NCBI GenBank assembly: GCA_023421115.1
Contig: JAEZUI010000026.1
Coordinates: forward strand, 62,001-126,000
Direction: 5' to 3'
Source of the DNA: Bacillota bacterium
GTDB lineage: Bacteria > Bacillota > Clostridia > Acetivibrionales > Acetivibrionaceae
Length of the DNA: 64,000 nucleotides
Shown: positions 50,944 to 58,930 of the stretch, piece after piece
Numbering within the stretch: the first letter of the stretch is position 1
How the letters are laid out: every line of letters begins with the position of its first letter
Position numbers and translations under genes: made by a program
Notes under the pieces: generated by a model
The model's database searches: none
Seen by the model: only the letters and a program-made list of their open reading frames with translations
Told to the model about the DNA's origin: nothing

Positions 50944-51501
50944 TTAATACTGATTTCCCATATATGAATTCATATTATACGGTCTACTCATGTGTGGGGT
51001 CTCCATATTTTGATTGGGCATGTACGGATTGACCATTTCCTGCCCCATTACAGAATCCTCAGAATTCTGCATCATAGGACATTGCATATTCGTCAGAAAT
51101 GGACAACAAATGACAGGTACTTGCATCACTTGGGGCATATATTGTGTTGGCTGTGCTTGTGGCATATAAGGAGCATTCATCTGGGGCATCATATTCATTT
51201 CCGGCATCATCTGAGGCATCTGATTCATTTGTGGCATTATCTGGGGCATTTGATTCATTTGTTGCATCATCTGGGGCATCATATTCATTTCCGGCATCAT
51301 CTGGTGCATCTGATTCATTTGCTGCATCATCTGGGGCATTTGGTTCATTTCTGGCATCATCTGGGGCATCTGATTCATTTGCTGCGCAGGCTGTGCCTGC
51401 TGCACATTTTCTACCTTTGCTACAGGTTCTGTTGCCGTATTTTCTAACTTCTTAGGCGCTGCGGCTACTTCCGCTTCCTTTTTAGCTTTAATTTTCTCCA
51501 T
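50944..51501 (-). CDS. Met/Gln/Pro-rich tandem-repeat protein
   Basis: 185 residues. A charged N-terminus (MEKIKAKKEAEVAAAPKKLEN) precedes about 75 residues of tandem QMNQMPQMMPEMNQMPQMMQ-type repeats (about 41-115). The tail is rich in Met, Pro, Tyr and Asn (PYMPNQNMETPHMSRPYN), with an isolated VICCPFLTNMQCPMM cluster. No signal peptide. Repeats are also visible at DNA level (about 51170-51380). Composition recalls spore-coat or exosporium structural proteins (CotH/CotG-like low complexity) or Met-rich metal- or oxidant-buffering proteins; neither is demonstrated. GGAGGTAATTTTTTTT lies before the ATG, and a perfect terminator follows, so it is a real gene. Confidence 0.8.
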   Translation of the reverse strand: MEKIKAKKEAEVAAAPKKLENTATEPVAKVENVQQAQPAQQMNQMPQMMPEMNQMPQMMQQMNQMHQMMPEMNMMPQMMQQMNQMPQIMPQMNQMPQMMPEMNMMPQMNAPYMPQAQPTQYMPQVMQVPVICCPFLTNMQCPMMQNSEDSVMGQEMVNPYMPNQNMETPHMSRPYNMNSYMGNQY

Positions 51502-51642
51502 AAAAAAAATTACCTCCGGTACTGATTTCTAGATTATTCATTATCAGTATATGACCCGAGAAATAATTTGTGATAATCTTTTATGTAAAATACTCCTTAT
51601 GGGTAAAAGCATTACTGCTCCGCACTTAAATTACTTGAGCAT

Positions 51643-51663
51643 GGCCATTTCAAAAAATAACTA
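51643..51663. repeat. MITE end fragment G abutting tatD stop
   Basis: GGCCATTTCAAAAAATAAC, one terminal repeat of the MITE family. It ends at the tatD stop codon (complement of 51661-51663). Confidence 0.5.
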
Positions 51664-52425
51664 TAATCTAAAAAGCTTTTTTGCATTGCCTAATGTGACC
51701 TCCGCTACCTCTTCAAAACTTAACTGTTTTATTTGAGCCACTTTTTCTGCAACAAACCTCACATAACTTGAATCATTACGTTTACCACGGTGTGGTTCAG
51801 GTGTAAGATACGGACAATCCGTTTCGATTAAAAGCCTGTCCATAGGGATCCACCTAACCACTTCAACCAACTTTTTTGCATTCTTAAAGGTCAGTGCGCC
51901 CCCTACAGATATATAAAAATTATAGTTTAGTAATTCCTTTGCCATCTCTACACTTCCCGAGTAGCAGTGAAAAACTCCACCTACCTCATTTGCCTTATTG
52001 TCTTTTATTATATTCATAGAATCCTGATGTGCATCCCTGTCATGGACAATTATAGGCAACTTCAAATCCCGTGCAAGGTTTATCTGTTGTGCAAACCAGT
52101 GCTTCTGAATTTCACGAGGCGCTGTGTCATAGTAATAGTCAAGCCCTATTTCTCCAATAGCAACAACCTTGTCCTCTTTTGCAAGCTGGGCAATTATACT
52201 TAAAGTATTTTCATCAACCTTACCAACCTCATGAGGATGAATTCCCACTGCGACATATACATATTCATATTTACGGGCAAAGGCAAGACTCTCCTCACAA
52301 GATTTTATATCGGTAGCCGCATTGATAATATATGACACACCACTTCTGTATGCCTTCTCAATAACATCATACCTATCCAATGCAAATTTTTCATCATCAT
52401 AGTGTGCATGGGTATCAAAAAGCAT
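51661..52425 (-). CDS. tatD: TatD family metal-dependent deoxyribonuclease
   Basis: 254 residues, full length for YabD/TatD. The metallo-hydrolase ligand motifs are FDTHAHYDDEKF (HxH), VGIHPHE, GEIGLDYYY (Glu), PIIVHDRDAH, FHCYSG and the late Asp in LIETDCPYLTPEPHRGKRN. Family members are 3'-5' exonucleases linked to DNA repair; in Bacillus yabD lies next to metS as here. GGAGAGGAG precedes the ATG, 29 bases after metG, suggesting cotranscription. The stop codon coincides with the edge of a MITE fragment. Confidence 0.95.
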   Translation of the reverse strand: MLFDTHAHYDDEKFALDRYDVIEKAYRSGVSYIINAATDIKSCEESLAFARKYEYVYVAVGIHPHEVGKVDENTLSIIAQLAKEDKVVAIGEIGLDYYYDTAPREIQKHWFAQQINLARDLKLPIIVHDRDAHQDSMNIIKDNKANEVGGVFHCYSGSVEMAKELLNYNFYISVGGALTFKNAKKLVEVVRWIPMDRLLIETDCPYLTPEPHRGKRNDSSYVRFVAEKVAQIKQLSFEEVAEVTLGNAKKLFRL

Positions 52426-52454
52426 TTCTAACTCCTCTCCAAAACAAAAGAACC

Positions 52455-54419
52455 CTATCTGACTTTTGCTCCACTCTCAATTGCTTTATCTAAGGCTGCA
52501 AGTACCAGTTCCTTGTCATTAGAAGCTGCCAGTATCATTCCCTGAGACTCTATACCCTTTAACTTTACAGGTTTTAAATTTGCTACAAGAATAACAAATT
52601 TGCCAACCAATTCATCGGTTGAGTAGTGTTTTGCAATTCCTGACACCACCTGCCTTATTTCTTCTCCCATTTCCAATTTTAGCTTAAGAAGCTTATCAGC
52701 ACCTTCTACTTTCTCTGCCTCTAATACTTTGGCAACTCTCAAGTCAATTTTGGCAAAATCCTCAATGGAAATATATCCGTCAGAGCTGTCCTTTTCACCT
52801 TTTTGCTGCTTGTCTCCAGCCTTTTGTTCTTTCTTATCGGCCTCTTGAACTGTGAGTTTCTCCAACTCTTCCATTTCTTTTTTAATATCTATTCTAGGGA
52901 AAATAACCTCGCCCTTGTTTATCCTTGTTCCGGCAGTATATATTCCCCAACTCTTCGTACTGTCCCACTCAATAGTCTTTTTATCTTCAAGTCCTAACTG
53001 ATGCCATATCTTTTCTGGAGTTTCAGGCATAAAAGGCTGCAAGAGAATAGATATAATTCTTAAGCTCTCAGCCAGATTATACATTACACCTGCGAGCCTA
53101 GGTTTGCTTGACTCATCCTTAGCCAAAACCCAAGGCATAGTTTCATCAATATATTTATTTGTTCTAGATATCACTTTCCAGATTTCTGTGAGAGCCGAAC
53201 TAAACTGCAACTTATCTAAAAGCTGCTCCACCTTAAGAGGCGTATCCATAACCACCTTTTTCAAATCCTCGTCAAAGTCTCCTGCTTGTCTTTCTTCAGG
53301 CATTACACCATCAAAATACTTATCTATCATTGCAACAGTCCTGCTGACCAGATTTCCCAAATCATTAGCAAGGTCCGAATTAATTCTGTTTATTAGTGCT
53401 TCATTGGAAAAAACACCATCCGATCCAAAGGGAACTTCTCTTAAAAGGAAATATCTTATAGCATCAAGTCCATATTTTTCAACCAATACCACAGGATCTA
53501 CCACATTACCCTTTGACTTAGACATCTTACCGCCTTCCAAAAGAAGCCAACCATGTCCGTATATCTGCTTCGGCAGAGGTTCTCCCAAAGCCATCAGCAT
53601 TGCAGGCCATATAATTGTATGAAATCTTACAATTTCCTTTCCAACCAAATGTACATCGGCAGGCCAGTATTTTTTATATGCCGTATCATCTTCGGACAAA
53701 AAGTCCAAAGCTGTAATGTAATTTGAAAGGGCATCTATCCACACATAAACTACATGCTTTTCATCAAAGTTAACAGGCACTCCCCAATTGAAGGTTGTCC
53801 TAGACACGCACAAATCCTCTAGTCCCGGTCTTAAGAAATTATTGAGCATCTCATTCTGTCTTGAAACCGGTTGAATAAATTCAGGATTTTCTTCAATAAA
53901 CTTTATCAACCTGTCCTGATACTTAGACAACCTGAAGAAATAACTCTCCTCTTTAGTAATCTCTACTTCTCTTCCACAATCAGGACATTTGCCGTCAACT
54001 AACTGCGTCTTTGTCCAAAATGACTCACAGGGAGTACAATACCATCCTTCATATTCGCTTTTGTATATATCTCCCTGATCATAGAGCCTCTTAAATATCT
54101 TTTGAACTGCTTGCTCATGTTCTTTATCCGTTGTCCTTATAAACCTGTCGTTGGTAATCTTCATAAGTTTCCACAGTTCTTTTATTCCATTCACTATCTC
54201 GTCCACATATTGCTTTGGGGTAACACCTTTAGCTTCTGCTTTTCTCTGAATTTTCTGCCCATGCTCATCAGTCCCCGTAAGGAACATTACATCATATCCC
54301 TTAAGTCTTTTATACCGTGCTACAGCATCAGCAGCAACAGTTGTATATGAATGTCCTATATGTAATTTATCGCTTGGGTAATAAATAGGCGTTGTAATAT
54401 AAAAAGTATTATTTCCCAT
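52455..54419 (-). CDS. metG: Methionine--tRNA ligase
   Basis: 654 residues. Class I synthetase with HIGH (residues 20-23, KLHIGHSYT), one four-Cys zinc knuckle (CTPCESFW...GKCPDCG) and KMSKS in LEGGKMSKSKGNVVDP. The anticodon-binding helical domain spans about 370-520. A charged linker (EEMEELEKLTVQEADKKEQKAGDKQQKGEKD) leads to a C-terminal tRNA-binding OB fold (about 550-654, IDLRVAKVLEAEKVEGADKLLKLKLEMG). It charges initiator and elongator tRNA-Met. No T-box leader was seen in the 140 bases upstream. GGGAGGATAT precedes the ATG. Confidence 0.97.
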   Translation of the reverse strand: MGNNTFYITTPIYYPSDKLHIGHSYTTVAADAVARYKRLKGYDVMFLTGTDEHGQKIQRKAEAKGVTPKQYVDEIVNGIKELWKLMKITNDRFIRTTDKEHEQAVQKIFKRLYDQGDIYKSEYEGWYCTPCESFWTKTQLVDGKCPDCGREVEITKEESYFFRLSKYQDRLIKFIEENPEFIQPVSRQNEMLNNFLRPGLEDLCVSRTTFNWGVPVNFDEKHVVYVWIDALSNYITALDFLSEDDTAYKKYWPADVHLVGKEIVRFHTIIWPAMLMALGEPLPKQIYGHGWLLLEGGKMSKSKGNVVDPVVLVEKYGLDAIRYFLLREVPFGSDGVFSNEALINRINSDLANDLGNLVSRTVAMIDKYFDGVMPEERQAGDFDEDLKKVVMDTPLKVEQLLDKLQFSSALTEIWKVISRTNKYIDETMPWVLAKDESSKPRLAGVMYNLAESLRIISILLQPFMPETPEKIWHQLGLEDKKTIEWDSTKSWGIYTAGTRINKGEVIFPRIDIKKEMEELEKLTVQEADKKEQKAGDKQQKGEKDSSDGYISIEDFAKIDLRVAKVLEAEKVEGADKLLKLKLEMGEEIRQVVSGIAKHYSTDELVGKFVILVANLKPVKLKGIESQGMILAASNDKELVLAALDKAIESGAKVR

Positions 54420-54560
54420 TATATATATCCTCCCTTATATCGTTATCAATCACGCATTAATATTAATATACATATATACTGTCCATTTTTCAAGGAATTT
54501 AATTTTTTTGAATATATTCCGATATAAATTAGACATATAATGGCAGTAACAATCCTCCTA

Positions 54561-55094
54561 TTATCCTCCAAACACAACAGTACAAATCCATACAGCTGCA
54601 ATAACACTTACAAGATCAGCAACTAAGGCAGCGAGTAGAGTAAACCTTATATTCTTTATACCCACAGAGCCAAAATATACGGCAAGGGTATAAAAAATAG
54701 TCTCCGTTGATCCCATAAGTGTTGAAGCAAGCCTTCCTATAAACGAATCCGAGCCATAAATCTTGAAAAGATCTGATACCAACGCTAAAGATGCACTCCC
54801 CGATATAGGTCTCAAAAACACCAGCGGAACCGTCTCAGAAGGTATCTTTAAGAAAGACGTAACAGGTTTAACTGCAAATACAATCAAATCAAGTGCTCCT
54901 GACGCACGAAACACTCCGATTGCCACCATAAGGCCAACAAGCGGCGGAATAATTCTCAACACCGTACTTATTCCATCCTTTGCCCCCTCAACAAAAACAT
55001 CATATACCTTTACTTCTTTTAACATACCCGCAGCCAATATAAAAAGAAAAATCGTCGGAATTGCATAGGATGACAGTTTAGATACAATATCCAT
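54561..55094 (-). CDS. spmB: Spore maturation protein B
   Basis: 177 residues with several membrane helices and the nucleoside-recognition (Gate) motif: VFVEGAKDGISTVLRIIPPLVGLMVAIGVFRASGALD and later LRPISGSASLALVSDLFKIYGSDSFIGRLASTLMGSTETIFYTLAVYFG. SpmA and SpmB together are needed for normal spore core dehydration and heat resistance in Bacillus. The ATG follows GGTGAG and lies 4 bases after the spmA stop, so expression is coupled. Confidence 0.95.
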   Translation of the reverse strand: MDIVSKLSSYAIPTIFLFILAAGMLKEVKVYDVFVEGAKDGISTVLRIIPPLVGLMVAIGVFRASGALDLIVFAVKPVTSFLKIPSETVPLVFLRPISGSASLALVSDLFKIYGSDSFIGRLASTLMGSTETIFYTLAVYFGSVGIKNIRFTLLAALVADLVSVIAAVWICTVVFGG

Positions 55095-55097
55095 ATG

Positions 55098-55688
55098 CTA
55101 TCTCACCTTTCCCCTTCGGAAAATAGACAAACTTTTCACAGTAATTATACCTGCAATAGATGCACAAATAGAGGCAACCCATATAGTACCTATAATTTCT
55201 GTGGGATTTTTAGAACCCGCTGCTGCACGGACTGCTATAACTGTAGCAGGAATAAATTGTATACAAGCTGTATTTAATACCAAAAACATACTCATTTCAT
55301 TTGTTGCAGTGTCTTTATTCCTGTTAAGCTTCTGCAATTCCCCCATAGCTTTCAATCCCAATGGAGTAGCAGCATTACCTAGTCCTAAAAAGTTAGCTAC
55401 AAGATTCATGACAATAGCTCCTGATGCAGGATGATCTTTAGGTATTCCCGGGAACAGAAATTTCAGTATGGGCCTTACCGCTCTTGAAATCACTCTGATG
55501 ACACCACTCTTTTCAGCAACACCCATTAATCCTGTCCATAGACACATTATCCCAAGTAATCCTATGCTCAGTTCAATAGCGTTTTTTGAAGAATCTACAA
55601 CGGCTTGAGTAACAGCATCCACTCTTCCACTTAAAATACCGACAATAATACCAAAAACCAGCATTCCAAACCAAATATAGTTAAGCAA
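55098..55688 (-). CDS. spmA: Spore maturation protein A
   Basis: 196 residues from a TTG (55688), preceded by GAGG 8 bases away. Membrane protein with the Gate motif SSKNAIELSIGLLGIMCLWTGLMGVAEKSGVI, then PASGAIVMNLVANFLGLGNAATPLGLKAM, a strongly conserved SpmA block. It pairs with SpmB in spore core dehydration. The GAGG ribosome site lies in the right arm of a nested hairpin that could hide it. Both spm genes are inserted between metG and the abrB-rsmI part of the yaa/yab block. Confidence 0.95.
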   Translation of the reverse strand: MLNYIWFGMLVFGIIVGILSGRVDAVTQAVVDSSKNAIELSIGLLGIMCLWTGLMGVAEKSGVIRVISRAVRPILKFLFPGIPKDHPASGAIVMNLVANFLGLGNAATPLGLKAMGELQKLNRNKDTATNEMSMFLVLNTACIQFIPATVIAVRAAAGSKNPTEIIGTIWVASICASIAGIITVKSLSIFRRGKVR

Positions 55689-55696
55689 TACAAAAA

Positions 55697-55762
55697 CCTC
55701 ATATTTTAATTTTACATAAAGCGACTTAAAAAATCGCCTTAACCTAAATAATTTATATGAGG
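55697..55762 (-). promoter_or_regulatory. Nested hairpin sequestering the spmA ribosome-binding site
   Basis: In the minus-strand transcript CCTCATAT (complement of 55755-55762) pairs with ATATGAGG (complement of 55697-55704). It encloses an inner hairpin (AAGGCGATT / AAGTCGCTT). The right outer arm contains the GAGG of spmA, and TTTTTG follows it. It can act as a translational block or as an attenuator. Confidence 0.45.
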
Positions 55763-56218
55763 CTTTGCGAATATATATACTATCCTAATATAATGTTTAT
55801 AAAAAAATACTTTACATTCATTTTTCTTATAGTATGAGAAATCATTTACATCTGACTATTGTATCAAAGTGCCTTAATATAAAATATTTTTTGAGTCAAT
55901 ATAATAAATTTTCAATCTCCTACGCTTAATTTTTTGGATTATTATAACAGCAACATTTCGTTGCTATTTTTTTATAATATGTTTTTATATAATCAGTTCG
56001 ATTACCTTATAATTCTTGGAATTGCCAGTTAAATCTTGGTATGACAACGGTAGTTAATGTCATTCTATGAAATTAACAGTACAATACTAAATAACTTACA
56101 TACACGTTTTTTAGAGGTCCCAGCCTATTTCATAGTACTTTGGTTAAAATTCATAGTATTATATTACAATTTGACCACAAATTATTATTATTTTTTTTAA
56201 CTTTTTTTAAATTAGCTG
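55763..56218. other. Divergent intergenic region between spmA and abrB
   Basis: 456 AT-rich bases without an ORF. A hairpin AGCAAC..GTTGCT (55949-55965) followed by ATTTTTTT reads as a plus-strand terminator although no plus-strand gene precedes it. A small RNA from about 55760-55970 is conceivable but unsupported. Confidence 0.4.
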
Positions 56219-56247
56219 TTGACTATTATTGGCATTTATGGTACTAT
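56219..56247 (+). promoter_or_regulatory. Sigma-A-type promoter of abrB
   Basis: TTGACT (56219-56224), a 17-base spacer and TACTAT (56242-56247) lie 48 bases upstream of the abrB ATG. Confidence 0.65.
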
Positions 56248-56294
56248 GAAAATGCAAAGTTTGTCGAATACTGTAATATTTGAAGGAGGATTCA

Positions 56295-56537
56295 ATGATG
56301 AAATCTACTGGTATTGTAAGAAAAGTTGATGAATTAGGAAGGGTTGTTTTACCTATCGAGTTAAGAAGGACTTTAGACATTGCTGAGAAGGATGCTCTTG
56401 AGATCTATGTTGATGGTGCCACTATCATACTCAAGAAATATGAGCCTGCTTGTATCTTCTGCGCTAATGCTAAAGATGTTTCTGTCTACAAAGGCAAAAA
56501 CATATGTCCTGACTGCATGAGAGAATTAAAGAAATAA
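56295..56537 (+). CDS. abrB: AbrB-family transition-state regulator
   Basis: 80 residues from the ATG at 56295 (AAGGAGG upstream). The N-terminal SpoVT/AbrB swapped-hairpin DNA-binding domain reads MKSTGIVRKVDELGRVVLPIELRRTLDIAEKDALEIYVDGATIILKKY. The C-terminus has CIFC and CPDC pairs spaced like a zinc ribbon, usual in clostridial AbrB proteins. AbrB-type proteins repress stationary-phase and sporulation genes during growth. It is the only plus-strand gene in the yaa/yab block; Bacillus abrB sits at the same place, also opposite to rsmI. Confidence 0.94.
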   Translation: MMKSTGIVRKVDELGRVVLPIELRRTLDIAEKDALEIYVDGATIILKKYEPACIFCANAKDVSVYKGKNICPDCMRELKK

Positions 56538-56555
56538 TAATTTCTTGAAATAATT

Positions 56556-56580
56556 GGAGTTTGTTAATACAAGCTCCTTT
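56556..56580 (+). terminator. Terminator of abrB
   Basis: GGAGTTTGT / ACAAGCTCC hairpin followed by TTTTATTTTG, 19 bases after the stop. Confidence 0.75.
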
Positions 56581-56614
56581 TATTTTGTCCTTATATACTT
56601 TATTCGACAAATTA

Positions 56615-56714
56615 GGTGATTCCAAAAAAATAACTGGTCAATCGCCATTTCAAAAAATCTGATTTGATGGGCTTTGTGACTTAATTATTGTATAGGTTAT
56701 TTTTTGAAATGGCC
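56615..56714 (-). repeat. MITE-like repeat, copy C
   Basis: 100 bp, identical to 39816-39915 including the TTA triplets on both sides. It lies between the convergent abrB and rsmI genes. Sequence identity over non-coding DNA between two distant loci indicates recent movement or conversion. Confidence 0.85.
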
Positions 56715-56805
56715 TTAATCACAACTTAGCTGTTGCATTAAACAAGTCAGCCAATACCTATAAGTTAAAACCTTTAAAACCAATTTTTCTTAAAGCGCAA
56801 ACTTC

Positions 56806-57648
56806 CTATAATAATGCCTTATAAACTTCTCTCTTGCTTATTCCCCTATCTTCCGCAACCTTTTTCATTGCATCCTTTTTATCAAGACCTTCACCAATAT
56901 ATAAATCCAAATGTTCTTCAAGACTCATATTATCCCAAGACTTTTTATGGTTTTCTGTTATCTCGTCTTCACTAATGCCTTCAACCATAACTACAAATTC
57001 TCCTTTTGGAGATTGTGCTTCATATTTGTCTATTGCTTCTTTAAGCTCACACCTTATTATTTCTTCAAACCTTTTTGTAAGCTCCCTTGCAAAGACAACT
57101 TTTCTGTTTCCAAAGGCCTCATACAAATCCTTTAAAGTATGAATAAGCTTATGGGGGGCCTCATAAAAAACTATTGTACGTACTTCATTCTTTAGCGAAG
57201 CTAGTCTTTCTCTTCTACTTCTTTTATTCATTGGCAAAAATCCTTCGAACGCAAATCGTCCTGAGGGTAATCCTGAAACAACCAGTCCAGTAACAGCTGC
57301 GACTGGTCCGGGTATTGCTGAAACCTTGATATCCTTCTCAATACAAAGCTTAACTAAATCTTCGCCAGGATCGGAAATGCCTGGAGTACCTGCATCCGAT
57401 ACTAAAGCAATATTTTTCCCTTCAAGGAGCTGACCCAAAAGATAATTCCCCTTTTCCCTCTTGTTATGTTCATAATAACTTACAAGACTTTTCTTAATCT
57501 CAAAATGATTTAAAAGCTTAATAGTTTGCCGCGTATCCTCTGCTGCAATAAAGTCAACTTCCTTTAGAATTCTAATAGCTCTTAAAGTTATATCTTCAAG
57601 ATTTCCTATAGGTGTTGCAACAAGATATAGTATTCCTTTGCTATCCAA
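56806..57648 (-). CDS. rsmI: 16S rRNA (cytidine1402-2'-O)-methyltransferase
   Basis: 280 residues from a TTG (57648) with GAGAGGT 8 bases upstream. The tetrapyrrole-methylase-fold motifs of RsmI are clear: ILYLVATPIGNLEDITLRAIRILKEVDFIAAEDTRQTIKLLNH, then ALVSDAGTPGISDPGEDLV, IPGPVAAVTGLVVSGLPSGRFAFEGFLP and TIVFYEAPHKL. A C-terminal HTH-like tail (KKDAMKKVAEDRGISKREVYKALL) is standard. The start overlaps the end of trmN6 by 8 bases, indicating coupling. Confidence 0.96.
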   Translation of the reverse strand: MDSKGILYLVATPIGNLEDITLRAIRILKEVDFIAAEDTRQTIKLLNHFEIKKSLVSYYEHNKREKGNYLLGQLLEGKNIALVSDAGTPGISDPGEDLVKLCIEKDIKVSAIPGPVAAVTGLVVSGLPSGRFAFEGFLPMNKRSRRERLASLKNEVRTIVFYEAPHKLIHTLKDLYEAFGNRKVVFARELTKRFEEIIRCELKEAIDKYEAQSPKGEFVVMVEGISEDEITENHKKSWDNMSLEEHLDLYIGEGLDKKDAMKKVAEDRGISKREVYKALL

Positions 57649-58396
57649 TTTCAGTTACCTCTCTACAATATATTTCATTAATCTCTTTCGAGTACTTACC
57701 TTCTTCATCATAGACATAAAGCGGCTCCATCATTTTCAGTTGCGGACGCCCCTGCCTTGTACCTTTAATTAATATAAGATTGGCCTTTTTGTAAGGTGAC
57801 GGATGCACAAACCTTATGTATTTAGGCTCGATAGAAAAATTCCTCATTAACCATATTATATCTGCAAGTCTGTCAGGCCTATGTACCATAGCAAATTGCC
57901 CACCCGGCACTAAAAGCTTAGAAGCAGACCTGATAACATCTTCTAAAGAGCACAAAATTTCGTGCCTTGCTATAGCTTTAGTATTACTCATATTTATTAT
58001 TCCGCCACCTTGATTCATATATGGCGGATTCGATACAACAACATCAAAACTTGATGCCCCAAAAAGGCTAACACTATCCTTAATGTCCCCACACACAATT
58101 TTAACCCTGTCTTCAAGGCAATTCATTATTACACTTCTGCCTGCCATTTCTGCAATTTCTTCTTGAATCTCAAGTCCAACTATGGATGTTGCCTCAGTCT
58201 TCCCTGCAAGAAGTATGGAAATAATTCCTGTACCTGTACCTAAATCAATAACGGAATTCCCCTTCTTTACATCTGTAAAATTTGCAAGCAAGACAGCATC
58301 AAGTCCAAAACGAAAAGCCTTGTCTTTTTGGATAAGCTTAAGACCTTTATATTGTAAATCATCTATTTTTTCATTTTTCATTAATTGAATATTCAA
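57641..58396 (-). CDS. trmN6: tRNA1(Val) (adenine37-N6)-methyltransferase-like protein
   Basis: 251 residues from a TTG (58396), chosen because AGGTGG lies about 11 bases upstream; a GTG at 58411 overlaps that site and the ATG at 58381 is another option. SAM-binding motif I VIDLGTGTGIISILL, GLEIQEEIAEMA and catalytic motif IV SNPPYMNQGGG identify the YabB/TrmN6 family. Bacillus yabB occupies the same position. The yazA gene, usually next to it in Bacillus, is absent. Confidence 0.92.
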   Translation of the reverse strand: MNIQLMKNEKIDDLQYKGLKLIQKDKAFRFGLDAVLLANFTDVKKGNSVIDLGTGTGIISILLAGKTEATSIVGLEIQEEIAEMAGRSVIMNCLEDRVKIVCGDIKDSVSLFGASSFDVVVSNPPYMNQGGGIINMSNTKAIARHEILCSLEDVIRSASKLLVPGGQFAMVHRPDRLADIIWLMRNFSIEPKYIRFVHPSPYKKANLILIKGTRQGRPQLKMMEPLYVYDEEGKYSKEINEIYCREVTEIG

Positions 58397-58474
58397 GACA
58401 AAATCAACCACCTAAATATATAAATAATGCAAGTTTTTCAAGTTATTACAAAAGTTTAAATTGATGTATGCAGC

Positions 58475-58515
58475 AAAAAAGGAGCCAGTTTAAGGCCTTA
58501 CCTCCACTAGACTCC
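58475..58515 (-). terminator. Terminator of the ferredoxin gene
   Basis: On the minus strand GGAGTCTAGT pairs imperfectly with ACTGGCTCC and is followed by six T. Confidence 0.55.
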
Positions 58516-58528
58516 CCATTCACCATTA

Positions 58529-58699
58529 TTATTTCTGCTTAGGAGCATCTACAGGACAAACGTTTGCACAAGCTCCACATTCTATACAAGCATTTTCATC
58601 AATTACATAGCAGCTATCCCCAGCGGAAATACAAGATACAGGACACTCTGGTTCACAAGCGCCACAACTGATGCATGCTTCATTTATAAAATATGACAT
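58529..58699 (-). CDS. 2[4Fe-4S] ferredoxin, 56 aa
   Basis: A short minus-strand gene from ATG (complement of 58697-58699) to TAA at 58529-58531. The two classic cluster motifs are CISCGACEPECPVSC and CIECGACANVCPVDA, i.e. CxxCxxCxxxCP twice. This is the clostridial low-potential electron carrier used with hydrogenase and pyruvate:ferredoxin oxidoreductase. The first motif begins at Cys9, so the protein has normal clostridial length. AGGAGG lies 10 bases before the ATG. It replaces yabA in the Bacillus-like gene order between ricT and trmN6. Confidence 0.97.
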   Translation of the reverse strand: MSYFINEACISCGACEPECPVSCISAGDSCYVIDENACIECGACANVCPVDAPKQK

Positions 58700-58883
58700 T
58701 TTAGGTACACCTCCTAATAATTAATAAGCTAAAAAAATACAAAAACCGCTTTCTTATTTTACCACCAATTCATAAGAAATGAAACCACTTTTTAAAAAAT
58801 TAGAACTTTTTTTCATAACTAATCCATTTATTCCATATCGTAGCGAAAGTTGTAACAAAAAAACAATTGTTTCAAAACAAAAA

Positions 58884-58926
58884 CTTTTTGAAAGACCCAT
58901 TGATCAGTTATTTTTTTGGAATCACC
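58884..58926. repeat. MITE fragment E
   Basis: CTTTTTGAAAGACCCATTG... through GGAATCACC followed by TAA. It corresponds to the right half of the MITE family and lies just after the ricT stop. Confidence 0.6.
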
Positions 58927-58930
58927 TAAC

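Noticed and set aside
51170..51380. CRISPR-like regular repeats
   Set aside because: The periodicity is in-frame coding repetition of the Met-rich protein, with no unique spacers.
50992..51455. Plus-strand open frames with His/Leu- or Ser/Ala-rich repeats opposite the Met-rich gene
   Set aside because: They are antisense readings of the tandem repeat; no start signals.
54420..54560. T-box or SAM-type leader upstream of metG
   Set aside because: No T-box sequence, specifier loop or antiterminator pairing was found; the region is plain AT-rich DNA.
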